A DNA stretch of 64,000 bases. Origin: Micromonospora sp. NBC_00421. Its GTDB lineage: Bacteria > Actinomycetota > Actinomycetes > Mycobacteriales > Micromonosporaceae. A program made the position numbers and the translations under genes. Positions 30,119-38,186 of this stretch are shown here, piece after piece (within the stretch, counting starts at the first letter, position 1; every line of letters starts with the position of its first letter). The stretch is from NCBI RefSeq assembly GCF_036017915.1, contig NZ_CP107929.1, forward strand, positions 6,623,001 through 6,687,000. The letters are read 5' to 3'. Below the pieces are notes generated by a model. The model was not told the origin of the DNA. It worked only from the letters and a program-made list of their open reading frames with translations, and ran no database searches.

Positions 30119-32325
30119 GCCCGCTCCACCCGGACCGCGCAGATCTTGAACTCCGGCATCCCGGAGACCGGATCGAGAGCGTCGTTGGTGACCGAGTTGG
30201 CGCGGGCCGCGCCGGGCCAGTGGAACGGGGCGAAGACGGTGTCCGGCCGGATCGTCGGGCTGAGCCGGGCCGGTGCCCGCAGCTCACCCCGGCGGGAGGC
30301 GACCCGTACCTCGTCGCCCTCGGCGACCCCGAGCCGGGCGGCCAGGTCGGGGTGCAGCTCGACGAAGCCGCGCGGGGCGGCCCGGCGCAGCGCGGCCACC
30401 CGCCGGGTCTGCGTGCCGGACTGGTACTGGGCCAGCACCCGCCCGGTGGTGAAGTGCAGCGGGTAGTCGGCGCAGACCTCTTCCGCCGCCGGCCGGTGCT
30501 GCACCGGGTGGAACCGGGCCCGGCCGGTCGGGGTGGGGAAGGTGTCGGCGAAGAGCCGGGGGGTGTCCGGCCCGTCCGGGTCGGGGCACGGCCAGAAGAC
30601 CCCGTCGGCGGACTCGATCCGGTCCCAGGTGACCCCGGCGTAGTCGGCGACGCCCCCGGCGGAGGCCCGCCGCAGCTCGGCGAAGACCACCCTCGGGTCG
30701 GTCGGGAAGCGGTCCGGGCGGTTCCCGTCGGGGACGCGGCCCGGTCCGGCCCCGTCGCGGGCGTGCTCGGGTCCGGACCCGGTGCCGGGCTGCTCCGGGT
30801 CGACGGCCGGGGTGGCGGGGTCGTCGAGGCGGGCGGCGAGGTCGGCGAGGACCGCCAGGTCGGTGCGGACGCCGGGGGGTGGTTCGCGCAGCGCGCGGCG
30901 GCGCAGCACCCGACCCTCCAGGTTGGTCATCGTGCCGTCCTCCTCGGCCCACTGGGCGACCGGCAGCACCACGTCGGCCAGCTCGGCCGTCTCGGAGCGC
31001 AGGAAGTCGGCCACCACCAGCAGGTCCAGCCCGCGCAGCCGGGACTCGACCCGGGCCGCCCGGGGCGCGGAGACCACGGGATTGGAGCCGAAGACGAGCA
31101 GCGCGCGGGGGCCGTCGGGGCTGCCGAGCGAGTCGAGCAGCTGGTAGGCCGGCACGCCGGGGCCGGGCAGCTCGGCGGGGTCGACGCCCCACACCTCGGC
31201 GACGTGGGCGCGGGCCGCCGGGTCGTCGATCTTGCGGTAGCCGGGGAGCTGGTCGGCCTTCTGGCCGTGTTCGCGCCCGCCCTGGCCGTTGCCCTGGCCG
31301 GTGAGGCAGCCGTACCCGGAGTACGGGCGGCCGGGCAGGCCGAGGGCGAGGGCGAGGTTGACGTACGCGCTTACCGTGTCGACGCCCTTGGCGTGCTGCT
31401 CGGCGCCCCGGGCGGTCAGGATGACCGCCGAACCGGCGGAGCCGAGCGCGCGGGCGGTCGCCTCCAGGTCGGCCACCGGCACCCCGGAGAGCCGTTCCAC
31501 CTCCGCCGGCCAGTAACCGGCGACGGTACGACGTACCGCGTCGAAACCCTCGGTGCGGGCGGCGACGTACTCCCGGTCGATCAGCCCCTCGGTGAGCGCG
31601 ACGTGCAGCAGCGCGTTGGCGACCGCCAGGTCGGTGCCGGGCAGCGGTTGCAGGTGCAGGTCGGCCTGGCGGGCGGTGGCGGTCAGCCGGGGGTCGACCA
31701 CGATCAGCCGGCCGCCCCGGGCCTGCTGGTCGGCCAGGTGCCGCATCAGCGGCGGCATGGTCTCGGCCGGGTTCGCGCCGACCAGCAGCAGGGTTTCCGT
31801 GTGGCCCAGGTCGGTCAGCGGGAAGGGCAGCCCCCGGTCGACGCCGAAGGCGCGCAGCCCGGCCGCCGCCGCCGAGGACATGCACCACCTGCCGTTGTAG
31901 TCGATGTGCCGGGTCCGCAGCGCCACCCGGGCGAACTTGCCGAGGGCGTACGCCTTCTCGTTGGTGAGCCCGCCGCCACCGAAGACCGCGACCGCGTCCC
32001 GCCCGTGGTCACGTTGGACGGTGCGCAGCCCGGCGGCGATCCGGTCGAGCGCGACCTCCCAGCTGGCCGGGCACAGCTCGCCCGACGGGTCGCGGACCAG
32101 CGGGGTGGTCAACCGGTCGGGGTGGTCGAGCAGTTCGGCGGCGGTCCAGCCCTTCTGGCACAGCCCGCCGCGGTTGGTGGGGAACTGCCGGGGCCGGACC
32201 TCGATCCGGCCGTCGTCGGCGTCCCGCAGGACCATGCCGCACTGGAGCGCGCAGTACGGGCAGTGCGTCTCCGCTTCCCGGGGTTCGGACCCCGTTCGCG
32301 TCGCGGCGCGTGCACCGTCTGTCAT
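30115..32325 (-). CDS. nasA: Assimilatory nitrate reductase catalytic subunit
   Basis: 736 aa Mo-bis-MGD oxidoreductase. The N-terminal HCPYCALQC with later GGLCQKG binds [4Fe-4S]. NGRWCMSSAAAA carries the conserved Cys expected to ligate Mo. SGYGCLTGQGNGQGGREHGQ and NSVTNDALDP are typical of NasA/NarB. It is cytoplasmic: there is no Tat signal. There is no ribosome site before ATG 32325, and the predicted transcription start is two bases upstream, so the mRNA is probably leaderless. The region between about 500 and 570 has a variable Gly/Pro-rich insertion. Confidence 0.94.
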   Translation of the reverse strand: MTDGARAATRTGSEPREAETHCPYCALQCGMVLRDADDGRIEVRPRQFPTNRGGLCQKGWTAAELLDHPDRLTTPLVRDPSGELCPASWEVALDRIAAGLRTVQRDHGRDAVAVFGGGGLTNEKAYALGKFARVALRTRHIDYNGRWCMSSAAAAGLRAFGVDRGLPFPLTDLGHTETLLLVGANPAETMPPLMRHLADQQARGGRLIVVDPRLTATARQADLHLQPLPGTDLAVANALLHVALTEGLIDREYVAARTEGFDAVRRTVAGYWPAEVERLSGVPVADLEATARALGSAGSAVILTARGAEQHAKGVDTVSAYVNLALALGLPGRPYSGYGCLTGQGNGQGGREHGQKADQLPGYRKIDDPAARAHVAEVWGVDPAELPGPGVPAYQLLDSLGSPDGPRALLVFGSNPVVSAPRAARVESRLRGLDLLVVADFLRSETAELADVVLPVAQWAEEDGTMTNLEGRVLRRRALREPPPGVRTDLAVLADLAARLDDPATPAVDPEQPGTGSGPEHARDGAGPGRVPDGNRPDRFPTDPRVVFAELRRASAGGVADYAGVTWDRIESADGVFWPCPDPDGPDTPRLFADTFPTPTGRARFHPVQHRPAAEEVCADYPLHFTTGRVLAQYQSGTQTRRVAALRRAAPRGFVELHPDLAARLGVAEGDEVRVASRRGELRAPARLSPTIRPDTVFAPFHWPGAARANSVTNDALDPVSGMPEFKICAVRVERA

Positions 32326-32333
32326 GTCGGCAA

Positions 32334-32387
32334 AGCGTGCCGCTGGGCGGTTTCCGACCCGCGTCCCTTCTGTTTCGGTCCTGTCAA
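32334..32387 (-). promoter_or_regulatory. GlnR-type operator and -10 element of the nasA operon
   Basis: Read on the minus strand from 32387: TTGAC-6-GAAAC-6-GACGC-6-GAAAC, ending at 32350. This matches the actinobacterial GlnR box, gTnAC-n6-GAAAC repeated at 11-bp pitch. Ten bases further downstream is CACGCT (32339-32334) as a likely -10. The same arrangement occurs upstream of narK, which supports it as a functional activator site. Confidence 0.85.
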
Positions 32388-32430
32388 GAGCGGCTCACAC
32401 CGCACGGGGGCACGGGACCGGTCGGCAAGG

Positions 32431-32465
32431 TCTATGATGTGAGACAGGAATCTTATTATGTGAGA
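32431..32465 (+). promoter_or_regulatory. Promoter with 21-bp-spaced direct repeats upstream of methyltransferase gene
   Basis: ATGTGAGA occurs at 32437-32444 and again at 32458-32465, exactly two helical turns apart, inside an unusually A+T-rich 35-bp stretch. TATGAT at 32433-32438 is a good -10. The repeats would flank the transcription start, as for a repressor site. The regulator is unknown. Confidence 0.5.
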
Positions 32466-32475
32466 GGGGTGGATC

Positions 32476-33177
32476 ATGGACGTGACGGCGGCCTTCGATG
32501 CGGTGGCGGGCTCCTACGACCAGGCCCGCCGCCGGCTCGTCCCCTGCTTCGACGACTTCTACGGCACCGCCGTCGAGGTGGCCGCCCCACCGCTGCGGGC
32601 CGCGCTCGCCGCGGGGCGTACCCCCGAGGTGCTCGATCTGGGTGCCGGCACCGGGCTGCTCTCGCTGCTGCTCACCGCAGCGCTGCCCGGGGTGCGGGTG
32701 ACCCTGGTCGACGGCGCCGCGCGGATGCTCGCGGTGGCCGCCGACGGGCTGACCGCCCGGGGGGTGGCGCACCGCACCGTCGTCGCCGACCTGGCCGACC
32801 CGCTCCCCGCCGGGCGGTACGACGCGGTGGTCTCCGCCCTGGCCGTGCACCACCTCGACGACGACGGCAAGCGGGCGCTCTACCGGCGGGCGGCCGGGGC
32901 GCTCGTCCCCGGCGGGGTGTTCGTCAACGCCGAGCAGGTGGCCGGCCCCACCCCGACCCTCGACCGCCGCTATGACGACGTCTGGCTGGCGCAGACCGCC
33001 GCGCGCGGCTCGGACGCCGACGAGATCGCCGCCGCCCGGAAGCGGATGCGGCACGACCGCCCGGCGTCGGTAACCGACCAGTGCCGGTGGCTTGCCGACG
33101 CCGGCCTGGTCGACGTGGACTGCTTCTACAAGGCGTGGCGGTTCGCCGTCTTCGGCGGCCAACGTCCGACCGCCTGA
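32476..33177 (+). CDS. Class I SAM-dependent methyltransferase
   Basis: 233 aa. Motif I VLDLGAGTGLLSLLL, motif II VTLVDGAARML, YDAVVSALAVHHL and LVPGGVFVNAEQV define a Rossmann-fold small-molecule methyltransferase. ATG 32476 follows GAGGGG. It is divergent from nasA and followed by a hairpin terminator. It has no evident link to nitrate metabolism. Its promoter carries its own direct repeats, so it is likely controlled separately. Substrate unknown. Confidence 0.88.
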   Translation: MDVTAAFDAVAGSYDQARRRLVPCFDDFYGTAVEVAAPPLRAALAAGRTPEVLDLGAGTGLLSLLLTAALPGVRVTLVDGAARMLAVAADGLTARGVAHRTVVADLADPLPAGRYDAVVSALAVHHLDDDGKRALYRRAAGALVPGGVFVNAEQVAGPTPTLDRRYDDVWLAQTAARGSDADEIAAARKRMRHDRPASVTDQCRWLADAGLVDVDCFYKAWRFAVFGGQRPTA

Positions 33178-33219
33178 CCCGTTCGCCGCCTGACCCGGCC
33201 ACCGGCCACCGGCCTGACC

Positions 33220-33241
33220 CCGGTCGCCGCGCGGCGACCGG
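33220..33241 (+). terminator. 22-bp perfect dyad after the methyltransferase gene
   Basis: CCGGTCGCCGC followed directly by its complement GCGGCGACCGG, 43 bp after the stop. It is a likely terminator separating the methyltransferase from the toxin-antitoxin pair. Confidence 0.6.
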
Positions 33242-33265
33242 TCGGTGGTCCGGCACGCGGACGGG

Positions 33266-33294
33266 ATGACCGCTGGTCATACCGAGGGTACGAT
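33266..33294 (+). promoter_or_regulatory. mazEF promoter with dyad operator
   Basis: ATGACC-GCT-GGTCAT at 33266-33280 is a perfect inverted repeat covering the -35 position. TACGAT at 33289-33294 is a strong -10. Transcription would begin near 33301, one base before the antitoxin ATG at 33302, giving a leaderless mRNA. Autorepression by the antitoxin or TA complex is expected. Confidence 0.65.
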
Positions 33295-33301
33295 CGATGG
33301 C

Positions 33302-33559
33302 ATGACTGCCAAGGTGACCCTCTCGTTCTCCGACGAGACGATCGAGGAGGCCCGCCGGTTCGCCAAGCGGGAAGGGCTCTCCCTCTCCGCATGGATGGAC
33401 CAGGCCGCCCGGGAGAAGGCGCTGCGGGAGGTGTTCACCGCCCACGCCGAGGCGGTCGGCCGGGCCGGGCTCGACCTGGAATCCGCCGCCCTCGCCGATG
33501 CCCGTGAGGTGGGCATGGTCACCGACGCGCTCTTCGGTGGTCGCCCACGTGCTGCGTAG
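33302..33559 (+). CDS. mazE: MazE-like antitoxin
   Basis: 85 aa. VTLSFSDETIEEARRFAKREGLSLSAWMDQAAREKALRE is a short ribbon-helix-helix/MazE-like DNA-binding region, followed by an acidic C-terminal tail of the kind that wraps a toxin. ATG 33302 is preferred over upstream frames, since the predicted transcript starts one base before it. It overlaps the toxin gene by 11 bases. Confidence 0.8.
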   Translation: MTAKVTLSFSDETIEEARRFAKREGLSLSAWMDQAAREKALREVFTAHAEAVGRAGLDLESAALADAREVGMVTDALFGGRPRAA

Positions 33560-33842
33560 GGGAGAGGTCTGGCGCATCGAGGGTGCCCGCGAACGGCTCG
33601 GGCTGGTGATCAGCTCCGACGTCTACAACTCCACCGACGTGCCGATCGTGATCGTCGCCGAGGTGGTCGAGACCGCGCTGCTGCGCGACTCCCCGCTCGC
33701 CGTGCCGATGGGTGCCAACGTGGTGATGCCCGACCGCCTGTCGGCCCCGATGAAGAAGTGGTTCACCGAGTGCGTGGACGTCGCCGACACCGAGACCATG
33801 CAGCACGTCGCCCGCGCGCTGCGCATCCTCCAGGAGCTCTGA
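33549..33842 (+). CDS. mazF: MazF-family endoribonuclease toxin
   Basis: 97 aa. RRGEVWRIEGARERLGLVIS at the N-terminus and the central segment after it match the PemK/MazF barrel. The more usual GRP near strand two is GAR/ERLG here. GTG 33549 gives the standard start VLRRGEVW; GTG 33537 would add four residues. It overlaps mazE, as usual for type II pairs. Predicted to cleave mRNA at short sites. Located between the nas operon and narK. Confidence 0.83.
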   Translation: MLRRGEVWRIEGARERLGLVISSDVYNSTDVPIVIVAEVVETALLRDSPLAVPMGANVVMPDRLSAPMKKWFTECVDVADTETMQHVARALRILQEL

Positions 33843-33880
33843 CCCCCTCACCACCGGTTGCCGGCCGACGTGCGATCTCC

Positions 33881-33934
33881 GTTTCCGGAACGACCCACGG
33901 GGGGCACCGTCGGGAAACCGGCCCTGCCTAGCGT
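33881..33934 (+). promoter_or_regulatory. GlnR-type operator and -10 element of narK
   Basis: GTTTC-6-GACCC-6-GGCAC-6-GAAAC at 33881-33918 fits the gTnAC-n6-GAAAC double box with 11-bp pitch, the last site being perfect. Exactly 10 bp later is TAGCGT (33929-33934), a likely -10, placing the start near 33941. The operator is centred about 40 bp upstream of that start, as for a class II activator. Confidence 0.75.
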
Positions 33935-33963
33935 CCTGCTCACATCGATGAGGAGGAGTCGCC

Positions 33964-35496
33964 GTGAGCACGCTCGCCAGCAGCACCGCCGCCGATCCAC
34001 CCGCCGCCGGTCCGCAGGTCGCCACCGATCCGCAGGTCGCGACCGACGTCCCGCCGGCCGCCGACCCGCAGCGCGCCGCAGCCGACCCGCAGCGCGCCGC
34101 AGCCGACCCGCAGCGCGCCGCAGCCGACCCGCAGCGCGCCGCAGCCGGGCCGTCGGCCGCTGCCGCCGGAGGGCGGCACCGGATCGACGACTGGCGTCCC
34201 GAGGACCCCACCTTCTGGCGGACGACCGGAGCGCCGATCGCCCGCCGTAACCTCTGGGTGTCGATCTTCGCCGAGCACGTCGGGTTCTCGGTGTGGAGCC
34301 TCTGGTCGGTCACCGTGCTCTTCCTCGGCCCGGCGTACGGCATCGACCCGGCCGGGAAGTTCCTGCTCACCGCCGTACCGGCCGCGCTGGGGGCGGTGCT
34401 CCGGCTGCCGTACACCCTGGCGGTGGCCCGGTTCGGCGGGCGGAACTGGACGATCGTCAGCGCGCTGCTGCTGCTGGTGCCGGCGGTGCCGATGGCGGTG
34501 CTGCTGGAGCCGGGGGTGTCGTACTCCACGCTGATGGTGCTGGCCTGCCTGACCGGGGTCGGCGGCGGCAACTTCGCCTCGTCGATGGCGAACATCAACC
34601 TGTTCTTCCCGGACCGGCTCAAAGGCCGGGCGCTCGGGCTCAACGCCGGGGGCGGCAACCTCGGCGTACCGGCGGTGCAGCTGGTCGGGTTGGCGGTGCT
34701 GGCCACCGCCGGGGCGGCGTACCCCCGGTTGGTGCCGGCGGTCTACCTGCCGCTGATCGTGCTGGCCGCGCTCGCCGCCGCCCGCTGGCTGGACAACATC
34801 CCGGACGCCCACAACGAGCCCGGCGCGCTGCGCGAGGCCGCCCGCGACCGGCACACCTGGGTGATGTCGCTGCTCTACGTGGGCACCTTCGGCTCGTTCA
34901 TCGGCTTCGGTTTCGCCTTCGGTCAGGTGCTCCAGCTCCAGTTCGCCGAGCGGTTCCCCACCCCGGTCGACGCGGCCTGGCTGACCTTCCTCGGGCCGCT
35001 CGTCGGCTCGCTGATCCGGCCGCTCGGCGGGCAGCTCGCCGACCGGCTGGGCGGTGCCCGGGTGACCTTCTGGAACTTCGTCGCGATGGCCGCCGGGGCC
35101 GGGCTGGTGCTGTACGCCGCCCGGGAGCGGTCGTTCCCGCTCTACCTGGCCGGGTTCCTGGCCCTGTTCGTCTTCTCCGGCATCGGCAACGGGTCGACGT
35201 ACAAGATGATCCCGGCGATCTTCCGGGTCCGGGCGGCGGCCGAGGCGGAGCTGACCGGCGACCCGGTCGCGGCGCAGCGTCGGGCCCGGCGACGCTCCGG
35301 GGCCCTGATCGGCATCGCCGGCGCGATCGGCGCATCGGGTGGGGTGCTGGTGAACGTGGCCTTCCGGCAGTCCTTCCTCACCTCGGGCAACGCGGACGCC
35401 GCCTACCTGGCCTTCATCGGCTGGTACGCGCTCTGCTTCGTGGTCACCTGGGCGGTCTACCTGCGGCCCGGTCCGGGTAAGCTGATCGGTGTGTGA
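33964..35496 (+). CDS. narK: Nitrate/nitrite transporter (NarK/NasA-type MFS)
   Basis: 510 aa, 12-TM major facilitator. Both nitrate signatures are visible: GVGGGNFASSMANINLFFP near residue 198 and LNAGGGNLG near 225. GTG 33964 follows GAGGAGGAG. An unusual cytoplasmic N-terminal tail of about 75 residues contains four DPQRAAA repeats. It is divergent from the nasA operon, has its own GlnR box, and should supply nitrate for NasA. Confidence 0.93.
   Translation: MSTLASSTAADPPAAGPQVATDPQVATDVPPAADPQRAAADPQRAAADPQRAAADPQRAAAGPSAAAAGGRHRIDDWRPEDPTFWRTTGAPIARRNLWVSIFAEHVGFSVWSLWSVTVLFLGPAYGIDPAGKFLLTAVPAALGAVLRLPYTLAVARFGGRNWTIVSALLLLVPAVPMAVLLEPGVSYSTLMVLACLTGVGGGNFASSMANINLFFPDRLKGRALGLNAGGGNLGVPAVQLVGLAVLATAGAAYPRLVPAVYLPLIVLAALAAARWLDNIPDAHNEPGALREAARDRHTWVMSLLYVGTFGSFIGFGFAFGQVLQLQFAERFPTPVDAAWLTFLGPLVGSLIRPLGGQLADRLGGARVTFWNFVAMAAGAGLVLYAARERSFPLYLAGFLALFVFSGIGNGSTYKMIPAIFRVRAAAEAELTGDPVAAQRRARRRSGALIGIAGAIGASGGVLVNVAFRQSFLTSGNADAAYLAFIGWYALCFVVTWAVYLRPGPGKLIGV
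34060..34143 (+). repeat. Four perfect 21-bp tandem repeats in narK
   Basis: Units 34060-34080, 34081-34101, 34102-34122 and 34123-34143 encode ADPQRAA four times in the N-terminal tail. Their DNA identity suggests recent expansion; copy number may vary. No known role. Confidence 0.95.
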
Positions 35497-35594
35497 CCCT
35501 GGTCATGCGACGACACCGCAGGCCACGCCGGTCGGCCCCCCGTTTTGACCAGCCCACGGGGTGCCGGGTATCGTTGCCTGCTGTTGTACGACAT

Positions 35595-35660
35595 CCAGAG
35601 GCGTGCCGCTCAGGTACGCTTGGTCGTTCGTGCGCGCTGGTCCGGCCGGGAAGCCTCTGG
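35595..35660 (+). promoter_or_regulatory. Possible structured leader of rplM-rpsI
   Basis: CCAGAGGC at 35595-35602 is perfectly complementary to GCCTCTGG at 35653-35660, closing a 50-nt domain about 50 bp before rplM. Ribosomal protein operons often carry autoregulatory leaders. A TACGCT at 35615-35620 could instead be a -10 inside this segment, so the assignment is tentative. Confidence 0.3.
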
Positions 35661-35707
35661 TCACCTCGGCGCGCGACCCCAGACCGACGACGAGACAAGG
35701 TAGACCT

Positions 35708-36151
35708 GTGCGTACGTACAGCCCGAAGCCGGGTGAGATCGAGCGTCAGTGGCACGTTATCGACGCCTCTGATGTCGTGCTGGGCCGCCTGGCCACCCAC
35801 GCCGCCACGCTGCTGCGCGGCAAGCACAAGCCGACTTTCGCGCCGCACGTCGACACGGGCGACTTCGTCGTCGTCGTGAACGCGGGCAAGGTGGCGCTGA
35901 CCGGCAACAAGCGGCAGACCAAGGTCGCCTACCGGCACTCCGGATACCCGGGTGGCCTCAAGCAGATCGGCTACGAGGAGCTGCTGACCAAGCGGCCCGA
36001 GCGGGCCATCGAGCTGGCCGTGAAGGGGATGCTCCCGCACAACAAGCTCGGCCGTCAGCTGATCAAGAAGCTGAAGGTCTACGCCGGTGCCGAGCACCCG
36101 CACCTGGCGCAGCAGCCGGTGCCGTTCGAGATCAAGCAGATCGCGCAGTGA
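35708..36151 (+). CDS. rplM: 50S ribosomal protein L13
   Basis: 147 aa. [28 protein letters not shown] at the N-terminus, [22 protein letters not shown] and [11 protein letters not shown] are diagnostic of bacterial L13. GTG 35708 follows AAGG with good spacing. It is co-transcribed with rpsI 20 bp downstream, the normal bacterial pairing. Confidence 0.97.
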   Translation: MRTYSPKPGEIERQWHVIDASDVVLGRLATHAATLLRGKHKPTFAPHVDTGDFVVVVNAGKVALTGNKRQTKVAYRHSGYPGGLKQIGYEELLTKRPERAIELAVKGMLPHNKLGRQLIKKLKVYAGAEHPHLAQQPVPFEIKQIAQ

Positions 36152-36171
36152 GCGAGGGCGAAGGAAACAGC

Positions 36172-36645
36172 ATGACCGACATCACCGAGACCGAGGTCGC
36201 CCCCGAAGCCCCCGAGGCCACCGAGGCGCCCGCGCCCGTCGCCCGCGCGCCGTATGGTGACCGGCCGATCCAGACCGTCGGCCGCCGCAAGGAGGCCATC
36301 GTCCGGGTCCGCATCGTCCCGGGCACCGGCAAGATCACCTGCAACGGCCAGGAGCTCGAGTCGTACTTCCCGAGCAAGGTGCACCAGCAGCTCATCAAGG
36401 ACCCGCTGGTCACCGCCGAGAAGCTGGAGCAGTTCGACGTCATCGCCAACCTGCGTGGCGGCGGCACCACCGGCCAGGCCGGTGCGCTGCGGCTGGGCAT
36501 CGCCCGTGCGCTGATCGTCAACGAGCCCGACGACCGCCCGGCCCTCAAGAAGGCCGGCTTCCTGACCCGGGACGCCCGGGTCAAGGAGAGCAAGAAGTAC
36601 GGTCTCAAGAAGGCCCGTAAGGCGCCTCAGTACTCGAAGCGCTGA
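36172..36645 (+). CDS. rpsI: 30S ribosomal protein S9
   Basis: 157 aa. [47 protein letters not shown] and the C-terminal [17 protein letters not shown] are diagnostic of S9; the basic tail reaches the P-site. A 30-residue acidic, Ala/Pro-rich N-terminal extension is typical of actinobacteria. ATG 36172 has AAGGA upstream; GTG 36148 overlapping the rplM stop is less likely. Confidence 0.97.
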   Translation: MTDITETEVAPEAPEATEAPAPVARAPYGDRPIQTVGRRKEAIVRVRIVPGTGKITCNGQELESYFPSKVHQQLIKDPLVTAEKLEQFDVIANLRGGGTTGQAGALRLGIARALIVNEPDDRPALKKAGFLTRDARVKESKKYGLKKARKAPQYSKR

Positions 36646-36675
36646 TCAACTACAGCGCGTTGTACTTCTGACGAA

Positions 36676-36716
36676 CGGCCGGGTCCGCCTCCCCTGCACG
36701 GGAGGCGGCCCGGCCG
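36676..36716 (+). terminator. rplM-rpsI terminator
   Basis: CGGCCGGGTCCGCCTCCC (36676-36693) pairs almost perfectly with 36700-36716 around a 6-nt loop, followed by TTCCGCTTTCTCC. It lies about 30 bp after the rpsI stop. Confidence 0.85.
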
Positions 36717-36761
36717 TTCCGCTTTCTCCACTCATCGCAGTTGCACCGGAGGTTCGCGGGT

Positions 36762-38117
36762 ATGGGGCGGTTGTTCGGCACGGACGGCGTACGCGGGCGG
36801 GCGAACGTGGATCTCACCCCGGAGCTGGCGCTCGCGGTGGCGGTGGCCGCCGCGCACACGCTGGCCGAGTCGGACCGTAGCCACCCGCCGCTGGCGGTGG
36901 TCGGCCGGGACACCCGGGCCAGCGGCGAGATGCTGGAGGCCGCCGTGGTCGCCGGCCTCACCAGCGCCGGCGCGAGCGTGGTCCGGGTCGGTGTGCTGCC
37001 CACCCCCGCCGTGGCGTTCCTGACCGCCGAGGCCAAGGCCGACCTGGGCGTGATGCTCTCCGCTTCGCACAACCCGATGCCGGACAACGGGATCAAGCTC
37101 TTCGCCGCCGGTGGGCACAAGCTCCCCGACGAGATCGAGCTGCGGATCGAGGCGGCCGTCGAGGCGAACGCCACCACCGCCTGGGACCGCCCGGTCGGCG
37201 CGGGGGTCGGTCGGGTGCACGACCTGCTCGACGGCGCCGACCACTACGTACAGCACCTGGTCGGCACCGTGCCGCACCGCCTCGACGGCATCAAGGTCGT
37301 GGTCGACTGCGCCAACGGCGCCGCCGCCGAGGTCGCCCCGGTGGCCTACCGGGAGGCCGGCGCCGAGGTGATCGCGATCCACGCCGAGCCGGACGGTCTC
37401 AACATCAACGACGAGTGCGGTTCCAACCACCTCGACAGCCTGCGGGCCGCGGTGATCGAGCACGGCGCACACCTGGGCCTCGCCCACGACGGCGACGCCG
37501 ACCGCTGCCTGGCGGTCGACGCCGACGGCGCGGAGGTCGACGGCGACGAGCTGATGGCGATCCTCGCGCTGGCCCTGCGGGATGCCGGCGGGCTGACCGG
37601 GGACACCCTGGTCGCCACCGTGATGAGCAACCTCGGCCTGCGGTTGGCCATGTCCGCGCAGGGCATCCGGCTGGTCGAGACCAAGGTCGGCGACCGGTAC
37701 GTGCTGGAGGAGCTGCGCGCCTCCGGCCTCGCCCTCGGCGGCGAGCAGAGCGGTCACCTCGTCATGCCCGCGCACGCCACCACCGGCGACGGGGTGCTCA
37801 CCGGGCTGCACCTGATGGCCCGGATGGCCGCCACCGGCCGGTCCCTGGCCGAGCTCGCCTCGGTGGTCACCAAGCTGCCGCAGGTGCTGATCAACGTGCC
37901 GGTCGGCGACCGCACCGTCGGCGCCACCGCACCCGCCGTCCGGGCCGAGGTCGAGCGGGCCGAGGCCGAGCTGGGGGAGACCGGCCGGGTGCTGCTGCGC
38001 CCGTCGGGCACCGAACAGTTGGTCCGGGTGATGGTCGAGGCCGGCACCGAGGAGATCGCCCGGTCGGTGGCCGAGCGGATCGCCGACCACGTCCGCACCG
38101 CCAGCCCCGCCGCCTGA
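36762..38117 (+). CDS. glmM: Phosphoglucosamine mutase
   Basis: 451 aa. [12 protein letters not shown] at the N-terminus, active-site phosphoserine loop [15 protein letters not shown] near residue 100, metal loop AHDGDADRC, sugar-specificity GGEQSGH and phosphate-binding [14 protein letters not shown] are all present. It converts glucosamine 6-phosphate to glucosamine 1-phosphate for UDP-GlcNAc and peptidoglycan. ATG 36762 follows GGAGG. It works with GlmS encoded 2.7 kb downstream. Confidence 0.96.
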   Translation: MGRLFGTDGVRGRANVDLTPELALAVAVAAAHTLAESDRSHPPLAVVGRDTRASGEMLEAAVVAGLTSAGASVVRVGVLPTPAVAFLTAEAKADLGVMLSASHNPMPDNGIKLFAAGGHKLPDEIELRIEAAVEANATTAWDRPVGAGVGRVHDLLDGADHYVQHLVGTVPHRLDGIKVVVDCANGAAAEVAPVAYREAGAEVIAIHAEPDGLNINDECGSNHLDSLRAAVIEHGAHLGLAHDGDADRCLAVDADGAEVDGDELMAILALALRDAGGLTGDTLVATVMSNLGLRLAMSAQGIRLVETKVGDRYVLEELRASGLALGGEQSGHLVMPAHATTGDGVLTGLHLMARMAATGRSLAELASVVTKLPQVLINVPVGDRTVGATAPAVRAEVERAEAELGETGRVLLRPSGTEQLVRVMVEAGTEEIARSVAERIADHVRTASPAA

Positions 38118-38140
38118 CGCCCGGTGCGGCCTGCCGGGCG
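38118..38140 (+). terminator. Hairpin directly after glmM
   Basis: CGCCCGG at 38118-38124 pairs with CCGGGCG at 38134-38140, nine-base loop, beginning right after the stop codon. The next gene is convergent. Confidence 0.55.
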
Positions 38141-38186
38141 GGATGATCGCCGCCGGGCGGGTGACCGGGATGTCGGTGGGGTGCGG

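Noticed and set aside
33220..33241. 22-bp dyad as mobile-element end or attachment site
   Set aside because: No integrase, transposase or target duplication nearby; position after a stop fits a terminator.
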